A stretch of DNA of 64,000 nucleotides from Chaetorhynchus papuensis (GCA_013396525.1 VWYX01000208.1:148881-212880); one strand, 5' to 3'; shown: positions 36,201 through 51,200, counted from the stretch's first letter. The notes: generated from the letters alone by a model not told the origin. Made by a program: numbers and translations.

Positions 36201-39200
36201 ACAAGGGCACAGCAGTCAGTTTTCCTGAGAAAGTGCAGGATGGCTCATGGAGCTCCATCATCCCACAGCAATGCTGGACAAATGTGAATTCCTGCAGAAC
36301 AGTGGAAGCACAGGGATCCCAGTGCCAGTGCCAGGAAGCACTGTGCCACATCCGCAGCCATTTTATCTGCACAGCTGAAATGTAAAGTGACTCCAGGTGG
36401 CCACCGAGTCTGGCAGGTACGGACGTGATTGATCACACAAAAAACCAGAGGTGTGAGCTGTCAGTTCCTGTCCATACTTTTTTCCCACGAGAGGGCACCA
36501 AATCCAAGCAAGGCCAACTGTGAGGACCTTGAACTGCTGGTTTAATTACTTCCTCCAGCACAGGAGAAAAGAGCATTTCAGTTGAAAGGTCAGCATTTCG
36601 CCGGCTTTCTTATTTTCTTATTCTTTTTTACTCTTTCCCAAGAGTATCACGGTTTTCTTGTAACATTTGAAATCTGTAAGGTGTGAGTAAAGTGCAAGCA
36701 GCCCCCAGGCTCTCCTGTGCAGTTCACCTCTGGGTATTTTCAGAGCACTCACAGCTCTTCCTTTCAGAAGGACCCACAGACACTCAGAGAAGTCCAAGGA
36801 TCTTGCACAGAATAAGAGAAATGGCAAATCATATGTAGACAATCAGAAGACAACTCTCCAAAAAATAAAATTTTAACCTAATTTCACTTCCCACTGAGAA
36901 AAACTACTTGCAAAACAAAGTTTGTAACTGTAAAGGGTGGTTTCCTTCTATTGACTTTGACGTGATCTAGATGCAATGAAGAAACAAAGACAGAAGAGGA
37001 CAACACTTAGATTCAATTTTAGGTAGTTTCCTCACACAGAGGCGATAGTTCCCAGGAGGCCAGGACAGCGACCCTTCCATTTTGAGAAGGCAAATGAGTC
37101 TCAAAGCCAAGGATAAAATCAGGTTCAAATGATATGGATGTTATTGCACTAAGGACTTTTTTCTACTGTTTAAAGCCAACTCTATGAGTGTGTGAAAGAA
37201 GACGACCTAAATAATCACAGATTTCCAAGAAGTTTTGGATGTGGTCCCAAAAAACATTCCTAAACTAACTTCCAGTGGGTTAAGTGGGAAGGTACATGTG
37301 GATAAACATGGTAAAGAAATGAAAAGAAAAATAGTCAGTTTTCACTGTAGGGAAAGGTCATCCTAATAGAATATAATAAATATCTGTGCTGATTCTCCAG
37401 CATTTCAAATTACTCATAATTGGGTTTATAATGGAGATACACAGTGAAATGCCAAACACCCTGTTAATACAAAACCACCCAGGTCACTAAAAAAACTGAT
37501 TGCAGAGTTCAGAAAAGGACCCACAGTACTGAGAAGCAGCATTCAAAGCAGTATGTGTATACTGGAGCCAGACAGATCTAAAGTATGACACAAGAAAACA
37601 CATCTTAACAACCCACAACTGTGATCTTTTGCTTTGAACCTACTGCTACTAAAAGACCTCACAGTTTTGGTGGGAAAGAAAGTAACTGCATCAAAAACCA
37701 GAAAGGGAGTAAGAGAAAAAAGTAAAAGGAACACAGAAGCTTTAAAGATAAGCAAAGTTATAAAATGGCTTTTTTGAGAAGGATGGACAAATAACTGGAA
37801 TCCAACTAGGAAATGAGGATGGATAAGGATATAATAAATAATCCCAGCATTAATACATGATATGTCAACTGTGAACATGGAAGAACTGTTCATCATCTTT
37901 CAAGAGTGAGAGGGTGTTAGATGAAATTGTAAACTCAGTATCTCAATCTTCCTTCCTTCCTTCCTTCCTTCCTTCACTACATCCCACGGCTGGCCACATG
38001 GCACATGCGCCGGTTGCTTGGGAATTAAAATGCCATAAGCATGACCTTCCCTGCTTTGCCCTCCTTTCCCTGAGATATTGTTGTTGAGCGTGCCATTATA
38101 GGGCATCAACATCCCTTTGGTCAGCCAGGGTCAGCTGTCCTGGCTGTGTCTCTCCCAGCGTCCTTGCTGGGAAAGGACAGGGTCAGCACAGGGCAGTGGC
38201 ACAGAGAAAGCGCTGTTCACCCTCTGCCAAGAGATCCCTGTGTTATGGACAGTGCCTCAGCCACAGAGCGCTGCACCATATGGCTGCTGTGGAGAAAGCT
38301 AAGCCCACCCTAGCCAGACACAGTACAGTCACCCTTCCCAGGTGATTCTCACTGTCTGTAAAAACTCCTAAGACGGCACCGAGGATCCATGTGGAAGCTG
38401 GGAATACTGAAAGCCTATCAGAGGTGACACAACCTAGTTGCTCTCTAGGTTGAGTCCCAGCTGCTGAATCAACTCTCCTTCCTCCACTTCTCACCCAGCA
38501 CTCTTCCCCACATGATTGCTGACACTCACGGTTCTGTGACGTTCTCCTTTGGCATTTAAATAAGCTTTGATTGCAGCCAAGCCTGCGTACTCCCCTTGGG
38601 CTCCACTGCAAGAAGAACACAAACTCTGTTACACAGCACACACATCAGCAAGTGCCACCTCTCTGCCAGAGCTTCAAAACTGTCCAACCTTGACCCTTAT
38701 TGATGACTTCAGGCAAGTATCAGCAAATTAAAAGAAGCACATCCCATAGGTTAAATTACAAATGGACATGTTTCAATTAACAGCTGGATGTAAATGAAAA
38801 GGGTAGATAACAAAGGTTATGCCATTTTATGCATTTACACTATGATGTTAAATCCTTCTGGTGACTGAGCTGATCCACATTTCTGCACCTAGCAGGGCTC
38901 TGTGCTTGATTACAGAGAGGCAAACTAATATTGAAATGCATAGCAAGGAGTATGCAATGAAACATAAAAGGTCTTTCAGTGGCAGCCTCAGTAAGTTCAC
39001 GCTGTTCATTTTGTATCAAAACTGCTAATGGACATACACAGGCTGCAGCAGTGCTCATGAAATGCTGCTTTATTAATTTCAGTGAGCATGCAGATCTTAG
39101 GCATTCTTCACTCAAACCGAGTGCACTAACTACCGGTTTCAACAATTAAATGGTCGGCAGGTCATACAGTTTATTCCTATTCCAAATCTTTATTTTTAGT

Positions 39201-42200
39201 TCATAGAGGGGGAAATATTAAAATAATTAAAAAGACCAAATCATTAAACTTTTAGAAGAGATGAGACAAAATATGATACCATAGTTTTTTAAAAAACAAC
39301 TACTTAATAATTTCATAATCTTGCATTCAAGACAAATTTGATTTTAGAAAATTCTTCCGTTTTCAGTTTGCACTTTTTTTTGGAGATAAGTTTTTGGAAT
39401 CATGTGTCAAGGTGCACATACTCAGAAAAAAAGTTCCTACCTATTCGGCTGGAAGGAGATTTTGTCATAGCCAGTAATCTCACATAGGTCCTTCTCTAAA
39501 TCCTTGAAAAGCTGCTGATACCCTTGAGCTTGATCCAGGGGAACAAAAGGGTGGATGTTGGCAAATTCTCTCCATGAAATAGGCTATAAAAACAAATCAA
39601 ACAAACAGAGAGCGCTGTAACAAAATACTCTACAGACAACTCTGTTTTGCTGTTAAACTCTGTGAAGGAAAGATGTTGCCTTGTGGTCAGTTAAGTATCA
39701 AATACCAAGTATGTTGATCTGCTGGAGGCTTGGAAGGCTCCTGGAGGGCCCGGAGGGATCTGGGCAGGCTGGATTGATAGGCCAAGGCCAGTCGTGTGAG
39801 GCTCAACAAGGTCTAATGTTAACTGAGTTAATGTTAAAAGGTTAGCTATTTATTTTGGTGATCAGATTACATACAAAGATTTGGGGTATTATGAAGAGAT
39901 TACCCCCAAAGTTTAGAAGTAGCTTATAGAATGCATTTGCCCCTTTCCCTCTTGCTCTTTTTTCCCTTCTCACCAGATCACCAAGTCCATGTTGATGTTT
40001 GAGCTATGGGATGGTGCAGAAGCCTAGAAGATAAGGGGCTAATGTGTATGTCTCAAATACTGATAGACAGATAGCTGTGGAACCAACCAAGGATTGTTGA
40101 TAAGAGCACGCTGTGTAAATGGGCAAGAAAGAACAGGAGAAAAATGAAGATATCTGGGGACTCTTCAGCTGAGGAAAAGGGGATTATCCTAAGAAATCGC
40201 AAACTGAAAAAGAAGCATGAATTGTCAGTCCCATCTGACTCTTCCCATATTTCTGAGGATTTGATTTTAAGATTTGTAAAGCAGAGAGAAGTTGGGTAAC
40301 ACAACACTGCCTGAGGGAACAGGACTGTGATGCCTGATTCCAAAACTTATTTTCATTATTTTTTTCAAAATGGAGTCCTCAAGACCTACTTGCAGTCCCA
40401 CTTGTGCTTTTCAGAACTTTCCCTTAGAGGAAAAGGGAGAGGGTGACATTAGCTACCCCTGAGACTGCCTCCTCACTCAGCTGGAATATTAGACCAATAG
40501 CAGCCTTTCCTTCTCTACAATGATGCTGGCTGGATAGTTTATTCATGTGGGTATCAAGTGAGACAGTATTACTGCAACTTACCGTGAGTTCAGCTGAACT
40601 ATTGAGTTTCATTGTGCAGGACCCCTAAAAATACAAACACACGTCAGTATTTATTGAAATACATAAACACGTAGGTAAGTATATAATTTTTTGTCTTTTT
40701 GGCAAATACCTACCAAAGGAATCATGCTGTGAACAAGGGAAATATCTTTGTTTTCCAATCTTTTCATGTACCGCACTATATTTGTCTCAGAGTGATAGCT
40801 GGAGAACACAAAACACAGTGGGGTAAGGCAAGATCAGCTATACCAGCTGCTAACATAGGAAAGGAACACAAAAAGGAAGTAAGACTGATGACAGTTATTA
40901 ATATACACTAAGTAGTTCTTTCCAAACAGGCACTTTAAGCTTGCTAATAGCAACATGAATTAAAAATGCTAATTATTATCTCAGTAGCATTAGTAGTAAA
41001 TATGGAATATAAGGATACCATGTCCTCAAATAATAGGTTGTACAATGCAGCAGATTAATGGCCATGAGTATGGCTCTGCTCATTTAAAATGAGAAAGATA
41101 ACTAAAAATGCTACTCAATATCTTATTTCAGAGTAAGAAGTCACTGTATGAATCCAGGTACAAAACTGTCCTCAAGAGACTCCACCGCTAGTATTGAAAG
41201 GAGATGTTTCAGATTCCATAGAAATAGCAACATAGCAGTTTTACAAACCTGTTGAAAACCTGGTGTGTCAAGAATTTGGAAGTTCTCTTAAATGGGGTGC
41301 TAAGGATGCCTTTGGTTTCCTCGCCCATACCCTCGGCAATTAGCTCCTTTGACACAAAGAAACAGAGAGTCAAGCTTTTCTTAAGTCAGCTTTTAAGGTA
41401 AAACCCTCCAATTTTACTAGCAGATGTATCTGTATATATCTAGCATGACAACAGCATTATGTTAAAACTGGGTACAGATGTTCCAGTAGTCCTCACCTTG
41501 TAGGTATTGCTGCTCAATGCTAGTGACATGCAACAAAAATTCCAGTGGGAAAGAAATCACTGACCCCAAGTCCTAACCATCACAAAAGAAGGAATAGCCT
41601 AAATGCAAGGTGTCCAAGCTGACTGAAAGAACCTCGTGTTGCAACCAGAAAATGGCATTACATAGATCCTTTATTTAACACTGCCTCTTTATTTAAGAGA
41701 GGATCTGAAATTCTTAATATTTAACAAATGGTCATCATATAGACACTCACTATACAAGACCAGTTTTGGTTTTCATTAAACTCTGGAAGCGTTCAGATAA
41801 TTTAACCCACATGACCTATTATGTACTTACAGAAGAAGACTCGCAACCAAAAATCCATAATATGTCATCTAGATCTTTCTCATTTACAGTTTCATCAAGT
41901 GATACTCCAAGCTGTGGATAAAAGCACTTGTAATTACTCAAAGCTGTTAACTCTAGAGACACAGTACATTTGTTTTGGTCAAGAAAAACTTTCCAGAAAC
42001 ACAAGAGGAAAAACAAAAATCAATCTACCCAACAATATGTAAACATACATACTTACAGGCATTTATGATATAGAAATTTCTTTTATTTATATAGCACTTT
42101 CCAATTCCTCCCTTTACCCTCCCAAACTATCCAAGCCAGATGGCTCAGAAACTTTGAGACTCGTGATCTCCTTTCTAATGTTTCTAAGTGTTTCTACTTA

Positions 42201-45200
42201 ATGGGAAAATTGCCCATTTTCCTGTAACACCCTTACCCCCATTCCAGTTTACAGAACATACTACACTTTGTGAAGACTCCTTCATGCCTACGAAAATGTG
42301 GTTTAGACATCAGTCTGTCTTCAAACACTGTTGTAAGACCCAAATTCTAGATGTCACTTTGTACTTCATCATTAAATTTTGAGTCTCTCCACTCTACCCC
42401 TTCATGCCATATTTAACAGGAAAAAAATCAGATAATCTTTTTAAAAGGCGTAAAATGAAAATACAATCATTTCTGGAAGTTCCGTGCATCACTTAACAAG
42501 TTCATTCTTTATATTGTCTTTACAATTGACTGATATATCTGAGCAAATTACAAGATCTTAAATCATTTTGTTCCGTTTAGCACATGTAATGATTAGAAAC
42601 TCAATGAAGAAAATGTCATACTACAAAATCTCTGAATTTATCAAAGGGTTAGAAAGTTGCTTACTCTGCCATCACTGTAAATCCGAAAATTTATCTCTCT
42701 AAGAGCTGCCCTGTCCAAAACCTCTTTGATTGGGCATCCACAGGTGATCGTCAAGGTATCAAAGAACAGATCATGATGTAGCTTATGACCAGCTCGCCTG
42801 AGACCTATAAAAAACAGTAAGTTAATTCTATTATATGCACACTGCATTGTTTGCTCAGGCAGTATTTGCAGAACAATACCATCTATCTCATAAGTAAATG
42901 CTTTTACGTAATAAAGCAAAATATGGCCCTTGTGTAAAGAGCAGCAAAGTCACCAGCTTTTTAGTGAAATGTCACTGTGTATGAAATGCAGCTAAATCAT
43001 ATTCAAACCTAATTAATAATGCAGATTGAGTCTAGGGAAAGTCATTCTGATACATCTAATCTGTCATATATACAGTAGCAGAATTGGTATATGAATGCAG
43101 TAAGGACAAAATAACAAAGATTGGAAAGATATTAATGGACTGAGATATTAATTAACTGTCACAGAGCTTGCCATAACAAAGTTTAGAGTCATAGGGTTTT
43201 TTGCAGTAGCAAGAGGTCTGCTGGCGAAATCGGCAATAAACTATGGATGTTTCCTACAATAATCCCTCAGTTCCAAACATTCCAGTTTTGTATAGCTCCT
43301 TCTGACAGCAGTGATAGTCATATCAATGAAAAAAACCTACCAGACCACATAGTCCAGGTGCAATCATTAATTTCTGCTGCACAATCTCTGCTTTTCTTTA
43401 GCTGTTAAGCTTTGGGATTTCAACATTTGTAGCAGATATGGTACTCCACCCAGTTTAACTGAAATGTTTCTATTGCTTTAATATTATTTATTACCTTCTT
43501 GCTATGTTATTAATACTCTGTGCAGATTTCTGTGTGCAAGCTAGAAAGCTCCATCAAAAGAAGCAGAAGCTGGCAAACAGCAGCTCAACACTATCATCTG
43601 GAGACTCACTCTGTAGACTTCTGTAAGTTTCCCAAGGAAACAGAAGTAATGCCTGCAAGTTCTTATCACAGGCATCTAATTCTTGGATGTCATTATCAGA
43701 ACTACACAAAAATGTATCAGCTGTACATTTTGTATTAAAATGGTCTCTCCCAAGCTGAGAGAACACACATCAGATGGACACCCCTGCCCCCCACCCTGTA
43801 AGTTTATTTAAGATGTGTTATTTAAGGGGTAAGGATTTTAGAACAGTTTCTGTAAACACGAAGCACACACCTTCAGCCAAGATCAGAGTAGCATTGTGTA
43901 CTCGTTTTGCAATATGCCTCAGTCCATCAGATCCATGGTATATACCAAACATGGCTGACATATTAGCCAGAAGAGCCTAGGATCCAAACACAGTTTAGGA
44001 CATTGTTATTGTTAGCAAAAATTACTTCATGTAAGTTTAGTGAAATGTTTCTTTAGCACCCAGAGACAACCATGTATCCCCAGCTGATGTTATAGCTGAT
44101 TATGTGTTGCCTACAAAAAAAAAGGAGGGAAAGGCAAAATACTTTTATGAAACTGTAAGCACTGATTATGAATTCAATGCCCTTTGAAATGTTTTCAAAG
44201 GGCACTGAAAACTGTTTTAAGCAATTAACATGTACTTAAATTCAACTATTGCAACAAAGACATTTGAAGACTTTCAACTCAAGCTGGTCTCACAGGAACC
44301 CATTGTTTAGGATCAGTACAAAAAACTATAGAGTATCTCCTGAATACTAAGTAATTAAACTTGTGTCAATAATAATACTAATCTCTCCTCAAAATCTGGC
44401 ATAACATTAAGAGCAGGAGGAAGGCAATGATAGGAGCAAGAAAAGTTATGATCCTGTCTATCTGGAGATCTGTGGAGGTATGCTGAAGAAAACTATTCTG
44501 TATAGTTATTTATTTAATCATGGTATTTTCCTGTAAAGGTATCTCCCTGGTGAGGGAACATTCTTGCATCAAATCACATAGACAAAAATATAAGTTATGA
44601 CAATTTGAATAATTAGTTTTAGAATTTAAAAATTTATTTCTTCTGCTTTGAGTGGGAAATTTCAGACTATTGGAATGCCCTTCTATTTTATTAAGAGTTC
44701 TGTCTCATTTATATCAAACACAGCACTACTCAGTGGTGTTCGTGCTACAAGACAGACAGATTCATGACATTGCAAGAATTCAGGACTATAGTAAGGAAAC
44801 ACAGTAATACTCTCTTTTCAAGCAGACCCATTATTCAAAGGACTCAAAACAAATGAACAAAGACCAGAACATATCTATGTCCTTCGTTTTTCTACCAAAA
44901 TCTCCCAAAAGTAAAGCTAACTCATTGTTCCACTTGTTCCTTTCTAGCACTGAAAATAAAGCATAAGTTACCTGTGCTGTGCAGATGTTGCTGGTAGCTT
45001 TATCCCTCCTGATATGCTGCTCTCGTGTTTGCAAGGCAAGCCGGTACACTTCCTTTCCACTTGCATCCCTAAGTCACAAGTGAAAATGTTGCTCCTGTTA
45101 CTTTAAAATTACAGTTATTTGTGACACGGGGCTTTATGCATGCTAACCTGAAACTAGTCACCCTCAGAGACAGAAGGGTGCTGGAGAGAACAAAGCAGAA

Positions 45201-48200
45201 GCTGGGACAGTTGCAATACCAAACAGAGCAAGACTAAAGCACTTCGAGATTTCTCTTTATATCATGGCTGGTCAGGCAGAGCACACAGTGAAATTTCTAA
45301 GCATTCTACAGAAGAATTTGGTATTTGCCTTAAAATGACACCGATTATTGCAATTACTTTAACTGAATAATAATATAAATTAAATATTCCTAAACTTATT
45401 GATAACTGTGAATGTTTTAGTTATTTTGGTTACTGAAGTACTTCTGGACAACTTTTGTGCCAAAGATATGCAGTCTTCCTAGTGACAATTACTTTGCATT
45501 TCAATTATTATTATCTTGTCAAAATACACAGTACATCACCAACAGCAACTATTAGAGGCAAGACTTTGCACACTATTTCTCTGCTTTGTTTAAGCATGAC
45601 TAAAATTTGAACAAGATTAAGTTCCTTCTAGATTATTTTGGAGGTTCACTGAATTTTCTACTTCTTGCCATTTATGTTTTGTAAGATTCAATGATAGAGA
45701 AAAAGGTCTAACAGTACAGAACAAGTGGAGTAAGTTAGCTTGCAAAGCCTCCTGCCATCACAATGAATCCACTCTGCTTTTGATTATCCCTTCATTCCAC
45801 ATTGCCACAAGCACTATAGACAGTTCCACACAAGTGGAATTCTTGAAGCTTGCTTCCTCAAAACTGAAGGTGACTTTTTATTCTCACAGTTTTCAAGAAA
45901 AAAGGGTGCTTGGTACAACACCATAGTCAGCTGTTGTTCACAAAGGCTGCACAAGATAGTCATAGTGTGTACTTTTACAGTTTTTTATGTATTACTAAGA
46001 TCTCTGAGGGAAGACTTCAGATTGGATATTAGGTAAAAGTTTTTCAAAGAAAGGGCTCTAAAGCACTGGAACAGGCTGCCCAGGGAAGTGATGGCATCAG
46101 CAACCCTGGAAGTGTTCAAAAGATGTGCGGATACGGCACTAGAGGACACGGTTTAGTGGTGAACACTATGGTAGGTTGACAGCTGGACTTCATGATCCTG
46201 AAGGTCCTTCTCAACCTTAAGGATTCCAAGACTCTGTGATTTCAGTCTTCACTTAATGGCAGAGGGAGCCCTTACCTTGTGACACCCACCATTCTGCCCG
46301 GCATCATTCTCACTAGATTTTCCTTGACAGCAAAGAAAGCTGCGTGGGGTCCCCCGTAGCACAGAGGGACCCCAAACCTCTGGGAGTTCCCCAGGACAAC
46401 GTCTGCCCCAAACTCTCCGGGAGGCTTCAGAATACAGAGCGCCAGGAGGTCAGTAGCACAGCAGGCGAGAGTCTGAGAACAGAAATGCACAAAGCAGTCA
46501 GCCTCTCTCCTGAACGAATGGTGTCTATGTGCGAGCCAGGTTTTTAAATTTAGTTTCAAACAGTTCCACATGACTTGCAGAGAGCTGAAGTTCAATGGTT
46601 GTTATGGTCATTTGTTATGGTTACGGTCATTTTTGTTATTTGTTATGGTCAATTGCACGTAGGTGAGATAGTAACTCACTAACACTTACTTTCAATGAAT
46701 ATGGCTGTTTGATGCATCACATTAGTATCTGTATGACCAATAAAATTTACTTTACCCCGTTCTGATGGGCTCTTTCAACAAGTTCAGAGAAGTCTTCGAT
46801 CTTCCCTTCAGTGTCTGGATACTGAAACAACACTCCACTGACATCTTTTCCACTGAAATCCATCTCATGGGGTAATTTGAGCTCAGTAATAACACCTGTG
46901 TAACTGGAAACAAAAACATACAGAAGGCAAAATATTCAAACCACTTCCAACCTTGGAGTGATACTTAATAAGATGTTTTCATGGACCCATATATCACTCT
47001 TTTCTTTAACACACAGAGAGTTGAACGTGCTTTGCAGCACTAAACGTGGAGGAAGTTTCACGTCATGGTATATAGTACTGAAGAAGAATTGTATTTGATA
47101 TCACCATCAGAAATACAGAGCAAAGCAAACAGAGAATGCTTAAGATACTCGCTTCTTAGAAAAAAAAAAAGACAAGACTGAATTCAACAGTCGAATGGAT
47201 ATATTTGTGCAACAATTTAAAGGAAAAATGAAATATTTTCTTTTCATCATATGCTTAGTCTAATTTTAAACAGCTTTAATTTCTTTGCAGTTGTGTTTGA
47301 AGGGATGCCAAATGATAACAGATTTCTGCTTTTAGTTTGCAAAGAAAGCACAGGCCAGAAATGTTAGGTATATGGCAAAAAGGCACAGATGGAAAATGAT
47401 TCAGTGAAAGGGAAAAGATATGGTGGAAAATGGAGGAAAACATTACTTTGCTCTAGTTTGGACCACTGCTATAGTTTGAGGGTGGCATCGGGCATCTACA
47501 TAGAATTTTCTCCTTTTGTTGTGCCTGTCAAAAAAAAAGAAAAAGAAGGCTTACATATCAATAATATATTGTTTTCCATGGAAATAAAATGAGCTTATCT
47601 TCTAGAAGTGAGTTTTCCTATGTAAAAAGGCAGTTGAAAATATTGGTTATTATAACCAGATTAAGTGTAAGAGTAAATGACATTTCTGTCACATTTACTT
47701 TAAGAAAGATCATTTCAGACACTCAAATGATACTCATACATGACAAAAATTTAAACAGATTATGAAAGAAAACAGACAGGTGATTTCAAAAGTCATGGGA
47801 ATGGCTCCACACACACATACTTTTTAAAAGGATTACAACTGTGGTCTTTAATACAGATTTTTCACTGTTGCCCTGGATAAAAAACCATGAGCCATCTAAG
47901 TAGGTAGAAGGATATGAAGAAGACGAGTCCCTGCCCACAGCAGTGGGGATAGAACTAGATGATCTTTAACGTCCCTTCCAACTCAAACCATTCCATGATT
48001 CTGGTAAGACCATTCCCTAGTTTTCTCTGGTAAGCAGAATTTTATGTCACCCTGAGGCTTTGAACTAGTGGATAGTTAGAAAACTATTTTTACACACCCA
48101 AAACTATGATTACACACTCTCTGCTGTGTAATCACCTTCCTGATACACAGTCCTGCAGTGACCTTCAATCATTTCTTGTATTTAATTAGATTTCCAGATG

Positions 48201-51200
48201 CCTTTCACATAGCCCTACAACAGACATCCATGGAAGTACATTTGGATATACTAGTAAGAGTTTCACTTTCAGCAACTTAAAAAGATGTACTCCACCATTT
48301 CTTAAAGCTTCTTTTAATCACTAATGGAAAAAGATAATGCACATCTTCAACTTTCATGGACACAAGAGACTCAGGCCACAGTCTGTTAGATTATGTGATA
48401 AAAGGTCCTCTGCACCTCCTGCAGAGAGGCAATGGCAGGTGGGGGGCCCAAATAACACCCTGTTCCTGCTGCTCTCCAGGGAAAATCAGCCCAACAGAGA
48501 CCCATCTCCACAAGTGCAGAGGAGCAAAGAGATCACCTGACAGGTGGGAACTGTAGTTAATTAATTAACCCAAACAGGCACACTGTCTGGGTGCCATCCC
48601 CCACTTGGCAAGTAGACTTTATGGTATGCATGAGAAGAGCATTTGGGGATGGCAAACATCTCTTATTATGAGATGTTTAGGGGGAAAATAATACAGCTAA
48701 GTGATTCTGTGAGCGACAAGCATAACAAAATAGAGGAGTAAGGAGGTAAACTGGGACAGTCACATATAAACAGTTGGTTGCTGAAGCACTTGCACCTAAC
48801 TAGTGAAGTTGGTCCTCTCTTGTTAAATGACTTTCTGATTCCTTTCATGAGTAAGGAGACTCTGTATGTGTGTGTGTGGCTGGCTGAGTGCCACTGGAGT
48901 CAGACCACGAAGGAGCCACATTTCCATAGTGCAGCAGCTGAAGTGACTGGAGTGAGTGGACTTCAGTGCCAGCAACTGGAGCAGCACATCAACCAATATG
49001 GGCCCTCGTATCTGTGCTGGCAGCAGGGGGAGCAGGTGTGTGTCTGGGTGCCAGGAGCTGGGCTGGTGCCCTAGGCAGGGCAGCTAGACTCTTTCCAGTA
49101 TGTCCATGTCTCTGTTGTCCTGGGGAGACAGAGGTGGGCACAGCACTGTGGGATGGGGACTCTCCAGGGTGAGAGGGAGGGATCCCTCCCTGGCCTCCTG
49201 GCAGAACAACTCCTCCAGGTGCAGCCCAGGAGGCTGTTGGCCTATTGGCCACAAGTAAGTACACACTGCCTGACATTGTTCAGTCTGGTGTCACCCAAAC
49301 CCCCCAAAGGCCTTTCCAGCAAAGCTGCTTTCCAGCCTGCCAGCCCCCATCATGTTCCCCATATGCCTGGGCTTGCTTCTCCCCAGGTGCAGGACTTTGT
49401 TGTGCACTTCCCCTCGTTGGCCTTCACAAGGTTCCTGTCAGCCCATTTTATCCAGCCTGTCCTAGTCCCTCTGGAAGGCCCCGTGACCCACTGGGTCTAT
49501 TAGCTGATTCTCCAAGTTTTGGATCATCAGCAAGCTTGCTGAGGATACAGTCTGCCCCATCATGCAGATCATTAATTGGACCCAGTGTTGCCCCTGGGGT
49601 CTAATAACTGTCCTCCACCCAGAGTTCATGTCACTGACCAAAGTACCCTCTGGGCCAACATTCAGACAGTTTTCCATCTCTCTCGCTCCCACCTCATCCA
49701 GCCCATAACTTTTGGTTTCTCTGTGGAGATTTAAGGGAGACCCACTGCTCTCTCCTCCCCTCCCAAGCCAGCCACTCAACTGTAGAAACTCATCAGGCTG
49801 GTCAATCATGACCTGCCCCTGTGTTAATTCATGCTCGTGACTCCTTATATCCCCTCTTGTCCTTCACATGTCTGGAAATGGTTTCCAGGGCTAGCAGTTG
49901 TTCCATCACCACTGAGGGATTGAGGTGAGGCTGACTGGCTGGTAGTTCCCTGCGCCTTCATTCCTGCCCTTCCTGGAGACAGGAGTGTCACTTGCTTTGC
50001 TCCCTTCCCGAGGCACCTCTCCCAGTCACTGTGGTTGTTCAGAGACAATCAAGGGTGGCCTCGTATTCATATCAGGAAACTCCCTCAGCAGCCACATCAG
50101 CAGCACATCAGGACCAGTTTGCTTAAGTGCTCTGTAGCCTGACTCTCCCCCAACAAGGGTAAGTCTTCCTTCCTCTAGAACTTCTCCAGTCCTTTCTCTA
50201 TCTAGGTCCTTAGGTCTCTGGAGGCCTTGTATGTCCGAGTTAAACATTTACATCAACACTAGGAACTCCTCTGGGGGCATGGCAACATGGACTCTAGTTG
50301 TTCAGTGATCTGCTCACACCAAGAAGGCCACACTCAACTTAAACTCATTGCTTACATGTGGGTAGACGCCTTCACATTCCAAAATTACTTTCTGCTGTGA
50401 TTTAACCACACATTTAAACACAGTACCTGTGACATAACTGCATGGCTTCTGCAGCAGCTGTCCCTTCATCCAGCAAAGATGCGTTAGCCACATCCATTCC
50501 TGTGATATCACACACCATAGTCTGGTAATTTAGGAGGCTCTCCAGCCTGCCCTGGGACACCTCAGGCTGGTAAGGGGTATACTGGGTAACCCTGTAAGAA
50601 AAAAGTTCTGAGTTTAGGTCTAGGAAAATAAATGTATAACAAAATTATGGCAGTATATAACTGAACTATATCACAGAAAAAAAATAGTAAAGTGTAATTC
50701 ATTAATATGGAAATTTGTTAGAAAACAGCTATTTTTAAATACCTTAATTTTTACCTTCTGGTGTTGGCTTTTTACAGGACAAGAATTCTGCTTCTCCATT
50801 TTGAAAAGAAATTACTTTTAAAACAGAGGTGGGAGGGTGTTACAGAGAAGGGATGGAGTATAGTCACAATATTCAAAGAAGTTGAGTATTTTTGTTGAGT
50901 ATGTTTTGTTCAATCACATCTAGGTACTGCCATGATTTTTCAATACTGTTTCTGAAGCCCTTTACTTGTCATGTCATCCCCACCCTTCTAGGAGGAAAGG
51001 CACTTGGCATTTCACAGAACCAAGCTCAGAAATATGCAACTGCTTGTGAAGTGACAGTTTCCAGTGGAGGGAAGTCAGATTGATATAAGTCTTATCTGTT
51101 GTCATTTGGCAAACAAAACAGTAGTGGCAATATAAGGAACTCCTTCAAAACCTCAAGAATCTAAGGGAAACTCTCTATTATAACAGTCCAGAAAACAAAG

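Larger units (their letters stand above)
47525..50426 (-). other. GLDC intron 4
   Basis: 2.9 kb, about half CR1 (47915-48003 in one orientation, 48900-50270 in the other). The rest is unremarkable. Confidence 0.8.
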
